DNA of 64,000 bases from an uncultured Anaerotruncus sp. Its GTDB lineage: Bacteria > Bacillota > Clostridia > Oscillospirales > Ruminococcaceae. The stretch is taken from NCBI GenBank assembly GCA_944385965.1, contig CALWZG010000003.1:1-64000 (forward strand). Direction: 5' to 3'. The position numbers and the translations under genes are program-made. The notes below the pieces were generated by a model. The model was not told where the DNA came from. It made no database searches and saw nothing but the letters and a program-made list of their open reading frames with translations. Below, one piece after another: positions 36,043 through 44,283 of this stretch. Positions within the stretch are counted from its first letter, which is position 1; each line of letters starts with the position of its first letter.

Positions 36043-38154
36043 ATGCCGGAATTTGAGGAAAAAGGCGCCACTTCGGAGCCTCCCATTTTTGCCTTGGATA
36101 TTGGTACCCACAGCGTGATTGGCGTGGTGGGCGAAAACAAGGATGGGGTTTTCCGGGTTTGGGAAACCACCCGGGCTTATTATCCCAAAAGGGCCATGCG
36201 GGACGGACAGATTGAGGACATTGAAGTGGTAGCCACTACCGCCAATCTGGTGCGCAAGGAACTGGAACAAAAGCTGAAAATTTCTTTGGATTGTGTTTAT
36301 GTGGCGGCCGCAGGACGTTCGCTGCGTACCCAAAAGGCTTCTTATGAGATGGAACTGGATCAGCAGCTCCCAATCCAGCCCAAGCAGGTATCGGATTTGG
36401 AAATGTGCGCCATTCAGGTGGCGGAGGAGCAGCTGCTTTCAGAACAGGAAGAAGAAAACAATTTATATTATGTGGGCCATTCGGTTGTCCACTATTATTT
36501 GGATGGTTATACCCTTTCCGATCTGGTGGATCACCATGGGCGCAAGGCCCGTGTGGAAATCATCGCCACTTTCCTGCCAAGAGAGGTCTTGGAAAGCCTG
36601 CGCACAGCCATGCGCAAGATTGGCTTGCGGGTGAACAATGTGACCTTGGAGCCTATCGCGGCTATGAACGCGGTGATTCCCCAAGAGCTGCGGCTGCTGA
36701 ATCTGGCCTTGGTGGATATTGGGGCAGGTACCTCGGATATTGCCATCTCGGAAAATGGGAGCGTGGTGGCTTACACAATGGCTACCATAGCGGGAGACGA
36801 AATCACCGAAGCCATTGTCCGGGAGTATTTGGTGGATTTTGAGGTGGCTGAGCGAATGAAGCTGGCCGCTTCCCAAGAAGAAACCAAAACCATCGCTTAT
36901 GAGGATATTTTAGGTTTCCCCTATGAAATCACAAAGGAGCAGCTGCTGGAAAAACTCCGTCCTGCCGCTGTAAACCTGAGTGAGGAAATCTGTTCCCATA
37001 TTATGGAGGCCAATGGAAAAGCGCCAGCAGCGATTTTCCTGGTAGGGGGAGGCAGCAAACTGCCTGGCTTATGCCAGCTGGTTGCCGAAAGATTGTCCAT
37101 GCCGGAAAATAAGGTGGCTGTGGGGCGCAACAACTACATGAAAAAAACCGTGGACTCCAAGGTGGATTTGCAGGACCCGGAGTATGCCACCCCCATGGGA
37201 ATCGCTTTGACTGCTATGGGAATGGAAAGCAGGAACGGATATACAGTCACCCTCAACCAGCGTGAGGTGCGGGTAGGCTCAGAATCCCCTGTAAGTGTGA
37301 TGAGCCTTTTGATGATGAATGGGTATACCCAGGACCAACTGATGGGCCGCTCAGGAAAGAGTGTAACCTTCATGCTCAACGGGGAGAAAAAAACCGCCCG
37401 GGGAGAACGAGCGCAGCCCGCTCAAATCTCCATCAATGGCAAACCCGCCAGCTTGACCACATTGATTAACCCTAACGATCAGGTGGTGTTCCATCCTTCC
37501 CAGAGCGGGAAGGATGCGGCGCCTGTGGCGGGGGATTTTCTGGGAGGACAGAACTCCTGGTCCATCCAATTAAATGGGCAGCCGTATAAGGTAGGAACGG
37601 TGGCTTGTCTGAATGGAAGCCAGGGAATTTCGGCCCAGCACCCCATCAAGGATTTCGATGAGCTGGTGATCCAGGTGCTGGAGACAGTGGAGGACCTTCA
37701 GGAGCAGATGGGGATGGAGGAAGGGGAGTTTGACTTTACCGTAAACCGTGTCCCGGCTCTGCCAACCACCCGCCTGACGCCGGGCTGTGAGGTATGGTAT
37801 TACCCCGCCGGCCTGCGCCAAACCTCTCTGGCCCCGCCAGAACAGCCCTCAGCCTCGCCTTTGGAGCGAGAGGAGGAGAAGAAGGAACCACCTCTACCTG
37901 AGCAGCCTCAGGAGGATGGAGAAGTTTCCCCCTGGGCCGGAAAGGGGATTTGGGTGACCATCAATGGAAAGGACAGGCCGTTGCCCCCAAAACCGGATAA
38001 GGGCGTCTACCAATTTTTGGAGATGCTTAACTATGTGGACATTGACCCCAGCAAACCTGAAGGGAATATTGTGTTGAAGTTGAACGGCCGCCAGGCGTCC
38101 TATCTGGATGTGATTGGAGACCGGGATGCGATAGAAATTTATTGGGAGAAATAA
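36043..38154 (+). CDS. FtsA/PilM-like actin-fold protein with long C-terminal extension
   Basis: 703 aa. Residues 15-340 are an actin-like ATPase fold: phosphate loops LDIGTHSVIGVVGE and LVDIGAGTSDIAI and adenosine motif FLVGGGSKLPGL. An SHS2-like insert (VAAAGRSLRTQ) marks the FtsA/PilM/MreB branch with FtsA. The 360-residue extension contains several short beta modules, each ending with a LNG or ING element followed by a D-x-(V/I)-x-(F/I) strand (for instance ISINGKPASLTTLINPNDQVVF and LNGRQASYLDVIGDRDAIEIYW), separated by a Pro/Glu-rich stretch. No amphipathic FtsA membrane helix is obvious. A role in cell division or in placing a surface machine is open. Confidence 0.8.
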   Translation: MPEFEEKGATSEPPIFALDIGTHSVIGVVGENKDGVFRVWETTRAYYPKRAMRDGQIEDIEVVATTANLVRKELEQKLKISLDCVYVAAAGRSLRTQKASYEMELDQQLPIQPKQVSDLEMCAIQVAEEQLLSEQEEENNLYYVGHSVVHYYLDGYTLSDLVDHHGRKARVEIIATFLPREVLESLRTAMRKIGLRVNNVTLEPIAAMNAVIPQELRLLNLALVDIGAGTSDIAISENGSVVAYTMATIAGDEITEAIVREYLVDFEVAERMKLAASQEETKTIAYEDILGFPYEITKEQLLEKLRPAAVNLSEEICSHIMEANGKAPAAIFLVGGGSKLPGLCQLVAERLSMPENKVAVGRNNYMKKTVDSKVDLQDPEYATPMGIALTAMGMESRNGYTVTLNQREVRVGSESPVSVMSLLMMNGYTQDQLMGRSGKSVTFMLNGEKKTARGERAQPAQISINGKPASLTTLINPNDQVVFHPSQSGKDAAPVAGDFLGGQNSWSIQLNGQPYKVGTVACLNGSQGISAQHPIKDFDELVIQVLETVEDLQEQMGMEEGEFDFTVNRVPALPTTRLTPGCEVWYYPAGLRQTSLAPPEQPSASPLEREEEKKEPPLPEQPQEDGEVSPWAGKGIWVTINGKDRPLPPKPDKGVYQFLEMLNYVDIDPSKPEGNIVLKLNGRQASYLDVIGDRDAIEIYWEK

Positions 38155-38179
38155 GCATTGGAAGGAGCGAGGGTAAATT

Positions 38180-39466
38180 ATGGAAAATAATTATATTGTT
38201 CGCCAGCCTGTTCTGGACATGAAAAAGGAAGTTTACGCTTATGACATTCTGTGGAATGACTCTTTTGAGGAGCAGAAGGATTTGGCGGCTGCCAGCGCAG
38301 TTGAGAACTTTATCTCAGAGCTGAATAATGAGCGGTTTTTGGATGGAAAGGTCACCTTTTTGACCTTCACCCCCAACCTGCTGATGCGCAATGTCCCCAA
38401 GCTGTTTGACGCTCAGAAACTGGTTATTCAGATTGATGACTCGGTGGTAATTCACCCCCTGGCCCAGAAGGTGATTTATCGTTTTCACAAGCAGGGGTAT
38501 CGAATCGCCATCAAGAACTTTGAGTTTACACCCCGGTATTTTAGAATTTTGGAGATTGTGGATTTCATTAAGGTGGATTTCTCCAATATGAAAAACCCGT
38601 CCCTGAAAAATATTATCAATTTTGGCACCAGCATGAGTAAGCAGATTGTAGCTTACAATGTGGATTCTCCAGAGGCCAAAGACATGGCGATTTCCCTCGG
38701 ATGCAATTATATCCAGGGAGCCAGTGTGGCTCAGCAGTTCACCTCAAAGGTGAACCGCATGGACCATATGCAGAGCAACTTCTTCCAGCTGATGGTGGCG
38801 ATTACCAGAGAAGAGCCTGATATTGATGAAATCGCCAGCATTATCTCCCGGGATGTAACCCTGGCCTTCCCGCTGATTAAGCTGGTAAACTCCGCTTATT
38901 TCGCTTTGCGCAATCAGGTCAGTTCTGTAAAGCAGGCTCTGATTGTGTTAGGATTGGGGCAGCTGAAAGAGTGGGTATACCTGCTCAGCTTTAAGGATGG
39001 AAGCAATTTCCCTGAGGAGCTGATCCGTATGTCCTTCCTGCGGGCCCAGTTCAGTTCTGAGCTGTCCAAGGCAATTCCCAATTTCCCCATTGCCAGTTCG
39101 GAAGTTTATTTGATGGGGATGTTCTCTACCTTGGGCAATTTGCTGGATGTTCCCTTGGAGTCTGCCCTGTCTGAGCTGGCCCTTTCTCAAGAGGTAAAGA
39201 ACGCTCTGCTGAAAGGGGAAGGTCCTTGTGGTATCCTGTATAATCTGGTATGCGCTTACGAGCGGGCAGATTGGAAGGGTATGAGCCAGCTGGCAGGCCA
39301 GTTGGGCGTTTCGGTGAATGTGGTTTCTCAGAAATATTTTGAGAGTGTGGAATATGTTAACAGTATTTGGAGAGAGCTGACCAATCCTTATGATGAGCAG
39401 GCTGATTTCCAATCCCAGGCCACCGCTGAACCAAAAGGCCGTGCTGTTTCCCAAACAGTGGAATAA
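38180..39466 (+). CDS. Degenerate EAL plus HDOD domain protein (YuxH-like)
   Basis: 428 aa. Residues 1-200 follow the EAL fold but lack the ExL and other metal-binding residues (the expected ELLxR is AYDILW), so it should not cleave c-di-GMP. Residues 205-400 form an HDOD domain (FPLIKLVNSAYFALRNQVSSVKQALIVLG). Such proteins act as signal adaptors. Last gene of the operon, 25 bases after the FtsA-like gene and before a terminator. Confidence 0.88.
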   Translation: MENNYIVRQPVLDMKKEVYAYDILWNDSFEEQKDLAAASAVENFISELNNERFLDGKVTFLTFTPNLLMRNVPKLFDAQKLVIQIDDSVVIHPLAQKVIYRFHKQGYRIAIKNFEFTPRYFRILEIVDFIKVDFSNMKNPSLKNIINFGTSMSKQIVAYNVDSPEAKDMAISLGCNYIQGASVAQQFTSKVNRMDHMQSNFFQLMVAITREEPDIDEIASIISRDVTLAFPLIKLVNSAYFALRNQVSSVKQALIVLGLGQLKEWVYLLSFKDGSNFPEELIRMSFLRAQFSSELSKAIPNFPIASSEVYLMGMFSTLGNLLDVPLESALSELALSQEVKNALLKGEGPCGILYNLVCAYERADWKGMSQLAGQLGVSVNVVSQKYFESVEYVNSIWRELTNPYDEQADFQSQATAEPKGRAVSQTVE

Positions 39467-39505
39467 AATAGAAGTTTTTGAAAATGACCCCTTGAACCAA
39501 ACATA

Positions 39506-39544
39506 ATAAAAATAAGCGGCAGAGTTTCTGCCGCTTATTTTTAT
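39506..39544. terminator. Bidirectional terminator after the EAL-HDOD gene
   Basis: AATAAGCGGCAGA paired with TCTGCCGCTTATT with A5 before and T5 after; serves the operon on + and the convergent gene at 39558 on -. Confidence 0.92.
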
Positions 39545-39557
39545 ATGGAAAGCCCTG

Positions 39558-40088
39558 TCAGGGCAGTTCATGAAAATCCAAAGGATCCTCCTCATTGACG
39601 AAAAGAGGAGCGCCCTCCACCACCGGACCAGGCAGAATATCCTCGTCAGGGGGCTGGAAGCGGCGGGATTGAAGATGTTCCTGATACAGCTCCAGTACAT
39701 ATTCCTCGAATTCCAAGCCAAATAGGGAGGGAACCAAAAAAGAGAAAATATGATCCAGGTTCATATTTTTGTGCAGCGCTAAAATGGTTTCCATAATCAC
39801 CACATTTTTTAAAAACTTGTGACCAGTATAATTTCCCACCAGGATATAATTGGTCAGAACCTGGCGAATTAAATCGTTGTTCCCCACATCCACCAAACAG
39901 GAGACAGCACGGCGCAGAAAATGGTCGGTATAGATGGTGCGCCGGTCCTGCATAAATCGATCCAGTTCCACAGGGGTGTGTTCCCGGTAGAAAAACGCGA
40001 TTTCCAATAACTGACGTACGGTCAATAAACAATCCTGTTTATCGCTGCGGCTGCATTGAAGCCGCTGGGCAAAAAATTCTGTATCCAT
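39558..40088 (-). CDS. MotA-like cytoplasmic domain protein without membrane helices (tentative)
   Basis: 176 aa, mostly helical, no membrane segment. Residues 22-75 (LLEIAFFYREHTPVELDRFM then DHFLRRAVSCLVDVGNNDLIRQVL) resemble the order of hydrophobic and acidic residues of the MotA cytoplasmic loop of this window (VDLAKVARSEGILALQDRVN, then FFQNSLNMVIDAVDAEKVKIMM). The similarity is by eye only. The C-terminus is acidic and Pro-rich. GAGGTG lies 6 bases before the ATG. It could instead be an unrelated helical repeat protein. Confidence 0.45.
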   Translation of the reverse strand: MDTEFFAQRLQCSRSDKQDCLLTVRQLLEIAFFYREHTPVELDRFMQDRRTIYTDHFLRRAVSCLVDVGNNDLIRQVLTNYILVGNYTGHKFLKNVVIMETILALHKNMNLDHIFSFLVPSLFGLEFEEYVLELYQEHLQSRRFQPPDEDILPGPVVEGAPLFVNEEDPLDFHELP

Positions 40089-40172
40089 ACCAACACCTCA
40101 CAAGGTCCCAAATTTAGTATAAAAAATTTATCAATAAAAAGCTCTGTAATAATTGTCGTTTTTTGACTATAA

Positions 40173-40185
40173 TGGAATAATTCCA
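40173..40185. promoter_or_regulatory. Palindrome upstream of the serine recombinase
   Basis: TGGAATAATTCCA, six-base arms around one base, directly after a TATAAT (40168-40173) that lacks a good -35. It may be an operator or a recombinase-related site. The match is short. Confidence 0.35.
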
Positions 40186-40228
40186 CTTAAGTTTTGGAAT
40201 AAAAAATTCAAAGTAAGGCGGGATTGCA

Positions 40229-40879
40229 ATGAAGAACAACATCTATGGATATGTTCGTGTGTCAACCAGGGATCAAAATGAGCAGCGCCAAACCGTTGAA
40301 TTGAGGGAGCAGGGCATCTCCCCTCATGCGATTTATATGGATAAGCAAAGTGGAAAGGATTTTCAGCGTCCGGCGTATCAGCGCCTGGTCCATGGAGGGG
40401 TCCTGAAAAAAGGAGACTTGCTGGTGGTAAAATCCATCGACCGGTTAGGACGAAACTATAAAGAAATTTTGGAGGAATGGAGATTTATTACCCGAAAGCT
40501 GGAATGTGACGTGAAAATCCTGGACATGCCTTTGCTGGATACCACCAGAGACCGGGACTTGACAGGTACCTTAATCAGTGATATTGTCCTCCAGCTGCTG
40601 TCCTATGTGGCGGAGAATGAGCGCGCCATGATTCGTCAGCGGCAGGCGGAGGGAATCGCCATAGCCAAACAACGTGGGGTACGCTTTGGGCGCCCCAGAA
40701 AACAGCCGCCCCCCAATTTTCCGGATATCTGGCGCATGTGGACAGAAAAAAGAATCTCCACCGAGAAAGCCTGCCAAGAAGTAGGACTGTCAAAGCATAC
40801 CTTCTATCGAATGGCCCAGGAACTGCAAAATTCCCAGGAGACACCGCCTTGCGTGAAGGGGCAGCGAGGCACAGAATAA
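40229..40879 (+). CDS. Serine recombinase (resolvase/invertase family)
   Basis: 216 aa. The N-terminal catalytic domain carries the active Ser and Arg in YGYVRVSTRDQ, the conserved DRLGRN helix, and the ERAMIRQRQAEGIA long E helix. A C-terminal Hin-like helix-turn-helix (STEKACQEVGLSKHTFYRM) binds DNA. It is complete and has its own terminator. No transposon ends or phage genes are nearby, so it may act on a distant element or a phase switch. Confidence 0.92.
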   Translation: MKNNIYGYVRVSTRDQNEQRQTVELREQGISPHAIYMDKQSGKDFQRPAYQRLVHGGVLKKGDLLVVKSIDRLGRNYKEILEEWRFITRKLECDVKILDMPLLDTTRDRDLTGTLISDIVLQLLSYVAENERAMIRQRQAEGIAIAKQRGVRFGRPRKQPPPNFPDIWRMWTEKRISTEKACQEVGLSKHTFYRMAQELQNSQETPPCVKGQRGTE

Positions 40880-40905
40880 GGCGGCACAGGTTTGTGCCGC
40901 CTTAA
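40876..40905. terminator. Terminator between recombinase and cheV
   Basis: AAGGCGGCACA paired with GTGCCGCCTT around a short loop, followed on the + strand by AAATTCTT only, so a weak T run; on the - strand the run is TTATTCT. Convergent gene ends on both sides. Confidence 0.7.
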
Positions 40906-40916
40906 ATTCTTGAATC

Positions 40917-41840
40917 TTACTGATCCGCAGTAAGACGGTCAATGATTCCCACCAAATTGGCAATTTCAGGCTTGGAGATTTGCTCATCCGCGCCCAGTTC
41001 CTTTCCCTTTACACGCATTGCCTCGTTGATAAGAGAGGAAAACAAAACCAATGGGATCTCTTTTAACTGGGGATCGGATTTTACCAGCTTGGTCAAACGG
41101 TGTCCATCCATCTGGGGCATCTCGATATCGGATACAATACAGGACACATGCTCTTTAATGGGGTCTCCAGATTGTTTTACCTCACACAGATAATCCCAAG
41201 CTTCCTGACCGTTATCTGTTTTGATGATATTGGCGTAACCAGCCCGATGCAGTGACTCCACAATCATTTTGGCCAACAGCATGGAATCTTCCGCGATCAG
41301 GATGGTCTTTTCAATGCGATGGCGTTCTCCAAGCCGGTCCAAATCGGAATATTGGATTCCCACCTCAGGGCTGATCTCCGCCACAATTTTTTCAAAGTCC
41401 AAAATGGTGATGAGGCGGTTGTCATATTCCGCAATACCAGTGGCGATGCCTTCCTCGCCGCCATAGATGATTTTATCCGGCTTTTTCATTTTTGTCCAAG
41501 AGATACGGTCGATTCCAACCACGGTATGTACATGAAACGCGAAATCCATATTATTAAAGCTGGTGATGATGAAAATATCATGCTCTGGATTGGTGGAAGC
41601 TGGAAGGTGCAGATAATTAGTCAGGTCAATCACCGTAATTACCGTGTCTCTGGGTTTGAAGATACCCTCCACATCAGGATGAGATTTCTGCATAGGTTTT
41701 ACTGGCTGGGCCATCATAATTTCCTTTACCTTGGCCACATTGATGCCAAAAACTTCCCCAGCGATGGTGAACTCCATAATCTCTAATTCGTTTGTGCCAG
41801 ATTCCAAAAGGATCTCAGTCTGCTTGGTTTCAAATTCCAT
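40917..41840 (-). CDS. cheV: Chemotaxis coupling/adaptation protein CheV
   Basis: About 307 aa: a CheW-like domain (ELEIMEFTIAGEVFGINVAKVKEI, GIFKPRDTVITVIDL) followed by a receiver domain (AEDSMLLAKM, phospho-Asp in IVSDIEMPQMDG, Lys in ISKPE). It couples receptors to CheA and helps adaptation. Two starts are possible; ATG 41840 uses GGAGG at 41852-41856, while ATG 41858 would use a weaker AGGGA. It lies 90 bases after the P-type-ATPase-like gene on the same strand with no terminator between. Confidence 0.92.
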   Translation of the reverse strand: MEFETKQTEILLESGTNELEIMEFTIAGEVFGINVAKVKEIMMAQPVKPMQKSHPDVEGIFKPRDTVITVIDLTNYLHLPASTNPEHDIFIITSFNNMDFAFHVHTVVGIDRISWTKMKKPDKIIYGGEEGIATGIAEYDNRLITILDFEKIVAEISPEVGIQYSDLDRLGERHRIEKTILIAEDSMLLAKMIVESLHRAGYANIIKTDNGQEAWDYLCEVKQSGDPIKEHVSCIVSDIEMPQMDGHRLTKLVKSDPQLKEIPLVLFSSLINEAMRVKGKELGADEQISKPEIANLVGIIDRLTADQ

Positions 41841-41929
41841 AATTGGGTCAACCTCCATTTCATATCCCTTTTCCTATTATCCGATATTTTATTCAGGAAA
41901 TCAATACTAACTGTGATTTTCTTTCAAGG

Positions 41930-44248
41930 TTATTGGAGAAACTCATCCAAGGTGTCATCAAAAAAAGAGGGCTCTTGCTGGAGCTGATCTTCAGGGGCAG
42001 GCCCTTCGGGAGGATGTTGGGCAGGGGCCGGGACAGCTCCTGTCCAGCAGGTCAGCCCATACACCATCAGCATAGAGATTCCGCACAGACCTACCACCCC
42101 AAGAAGGTTCCAGCCCCATACCAAAACTCCAATACCAATTATAATTTTTGATAGGAGTGTTGCGGATAAACATACAATGGGAATCCTTTTCAGTTGACGA
42201 CAGAATTTCAGCAGTTCCACAAGCTTCCAGGGATTGCTGCTGAACAGATGGATATGGCAGGAACTGGCATAAAGCTGAGGGGGATGCTCCTCCAAAGCAA
42301 TCTTGATATGAGGGTCAGGCAGATTTTCCAAGTCATCTTCTCCGCCCAAAAATAAAATAGGTTTTGGAGCCTGGGAGATGAACTGCGCGAAGGGATCAGG
42401 AACTTCAAAAGTGGTACGGCTGAAAGCTCCATTCAACCCCAGCTGACGCTGAAGGCTGTCCGCTACCGATTGGTCACAGTTGGTGACAACCCCCAGATAG
42501 GAAATGCCCGAGGCGCGCAGGCTGCTGATTACCGAGGCAGCGTCAGGACGGGCTGGGTCCTCCAGCACAAAAGTACCAACGTATTCCCCTCGGATGGAAA
42601 GGTGAATCAGGAATTTGTCGGTATCTTCCTGTTCCGGAATTCCTACGCCCAATAAATCCATCAGCGCGTGGTTTCCTAAGACCACCAGTTGTCTCTCAAC
42701 CATGCCTCTTACGCCATATCCGGCGATTACCTCATATTTTTCAACCTCCTTTAAAGAAGGTTCCTGCCCCAGAACGTTGGTACAGAATTCCAAAATAGCG
42801 GCAGCGATGGGATGGGCGCTGAGGGATTCCACACTGGCTGCTAATAAAAGCAGCTCTTCCTGCTGAAATCCTTCCACTGCCTGAAACTCTTCCACCCGAA
42901 AGACCCCGGTGGTCAAGATACCGGTTCGCTGCATCAACACCTGGTCGGCTTGCCCCACAGCAGCAAGATCTGTGGTGGGATAAATTGCCATTCCTGCCCG
43001 CAGAGCGGAAGCCATACCCAAACGGTACCCACCAGAAAGAGAAACCAGCAGGGAGCCGGAAAAAAACAGGGCTAAGATGCAGCCCGCTAAGGAGAGAAAC
43101 TCAGGGCCAATTAAAACCCCGAAGCGCTGATATGGGATAGCAACAGCCAGTAGGACGCCTGCCAGGCGAATCCAGAGATCCCATTTTTGGGGTTGCTCCG
43201 GCAGCTTCCGCTCGTGAGATTTTTTTAACAGCAGCTGTTCCAGGGAGACCGCGGCGGATTCATCCTGTGGATGCAGCACGCGAACCCATAACTTTTCCTG
43301 CTGATTCAGGTCACCGCAGCTGACAAAATCCCCCGGCTTTATGGGTTGAGAGGAGGCTGACAGATAGGGAAAGATTGTGGACTCACCCTTTGCCACAATG
43401 CCGTTGGCGGGGACACGGGTCCCCGGAAGAACCAAAACCAAATCCCCTTGCTGTAAAATGTTGGCGGGGATAGAAATGAGTTTGCCTTGCTCCAGAACAT
43501 GGGCCATTTCAGGCAGAGAAGGCAGAAAATTGGAAATCCGCAGCTCCAAACCTCCGGCCACAAGCTCCAAAACCCAACGGCTGGCCATATGCAGGCATAG
43601 GGCCACACAGGCCAGCCCAGGGGAACCAGCCACCCCCACAAGTCCGCTGCCCACCATAACTCCAATCACAGACCACCAGGAGCCCATCCAGGAAGGGAGA
43701 GGAAGCATCAGGCAGGCCACACAGCACAAGCCAAAAGCGACATAAGGAGCAACCAGATAGAAGATGTCCCCTAAGTCCAAAAGCAGGGACGCCAGCAACA
43801 GCACCAGGGCGATTCCGGTAAACAGCAGGGAAAGCTGGGAACGGTCCTCAAGACGAAGCTTCCTCAAAAAGCCCCAAATTGTTTTCTTAACAGTGGGTGT
43901 GTCTTCATCTTCCTCGTCCACCGTGTCCTCGAGGGCATCCAGGTCATAGTCATCGATATCGTCCTCCTCCTGTGGGGGTGCCTCACGGCTTCGGCGGGGC
44001 TGGCCCGACGAAAAAACGCCGGTCTCCATATAATGGATGTCGACCTGGGGCAAGCTGCGTTTTACCAACTTTACAACTTCTTCCACAACCTCTGGAACGT
44101 CCCGCCCCTGAATATCCAGAGAAAGCCGCTGGGATAAAAGGTCAATGCGGGCTTGTTTAACCCCGTTTACATTACAAACCAGTTCCTCCACCAGGGACGC
44201 CAATTTATTATCGGTAAGCCCTTCCAGGGCCAGAATTTTGATCGCCAA
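41930..44248 (-). CDS. Catalytically dead P1B-type ATPase-like membrane protein
   Basis: 772 aa. The overall plan of a heavy-metal P-type ATPase is recognisable: an HMA-like beta-alpha domain (1-70), an acidic Asp/Glu linker (90-120), membrane helices (about 140-240), an actuator domain (SIPANILQQGDLVLVLPGTRVPANG), helices around 365-410, P and N domains, and two C-terminal helices. Every catalytic motif is changed: HMA CxxC is absent, TGES is SASS, the membrane CPC is SGS, DKTGT is QRTGI, TGD is TNC, and GDGxND is GGEDDLEN. Only the HP of SAHPIA in the N domain remains. It cannot form a phospho-aspartate, so a structural or sensing role is inferred. TTG start with AAAGGGAG upstream, 35 bases after the Ig-like protein gene. 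Confidence 0.85.
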   Translation of the reverse strand: MAIKILALEGLTDNKLASLVEELVCNVNGVKQARIDLLSQRLSLDIQGRDVPEVVEEVVKLVKRSLPQVDIHYMETGVFSSGQPRRSREAPPQEEDDIDDYDLDALEDTVDEEDEDTPTVKKTIWGFLRKLRLEDRSQLSLLFTGIALVLLLASLLLDLGDIFYLVAPYVAFGLCCVACLMLPLPSWMGSWWSVIGVMVGSGLVGVAGSPGLACVALCLHMASRWVLELVAGGLELRISNFLPSLPEMAHVLEQGKLISIPANILQQGDLVLVLPGTRVPANGIVAKGESTIFPYLSASSQPIKPGDFVSCGDLNQQEKLWVRVLHPQDESAAVSLEQLLLKKSHERKLPEQPQKWDLWIRLAGVLLAVAIPYQRFGVLIGPEFLSLAGCILALFFSGSLLVSLSGGYRLGMASALRAGMAIYPTTDLAAVGQADQVLMQRTGILTTGVFRVEEFQAVEGFQQEELLLLAASVESLSAHPIAAAILEFCTNVLGQEPSLKEVEKYEVIAGYGVRGMVERQLVVLGNHALMDLLGVGIPEQEDTDKFLIHLSIRGEYVGTFVLEDPARPDAASVISSLRASGISYLGVVTNCDQSVADSLQRQLGLNGAFSRTTFEVPDPFAQFISQAPKPILFLGGEDDLENLPDPHIKIALEEHPPQLYASSCHIHLFSSNPWKLVELLKFCRQLKRIPIVCLSATLLSKIIIGIGVLVWGWNLLGVVGLCGISMLMVYGLTCWTGAVPAPAQHPPEGPAPEDQLQQEPSFFDDTLDEFLQ

Positions 44249-44283
44249 TTTGAAGGCTCCCTTTCCTTGTTGATTTTGCGAGC

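Noticed and set aside
39900..41000. Invertible segment flanking the serine recombinase
   Set aside because: No long inverted repeats were found on both sides; the short palindrome at 40173 is not enough.
41930..44248. Working heavy-metal exporter
   Set aside because: The phosphorylation Asp, the TGES Glu, the membrane CPC and the hinge Asp residues are all replaced.
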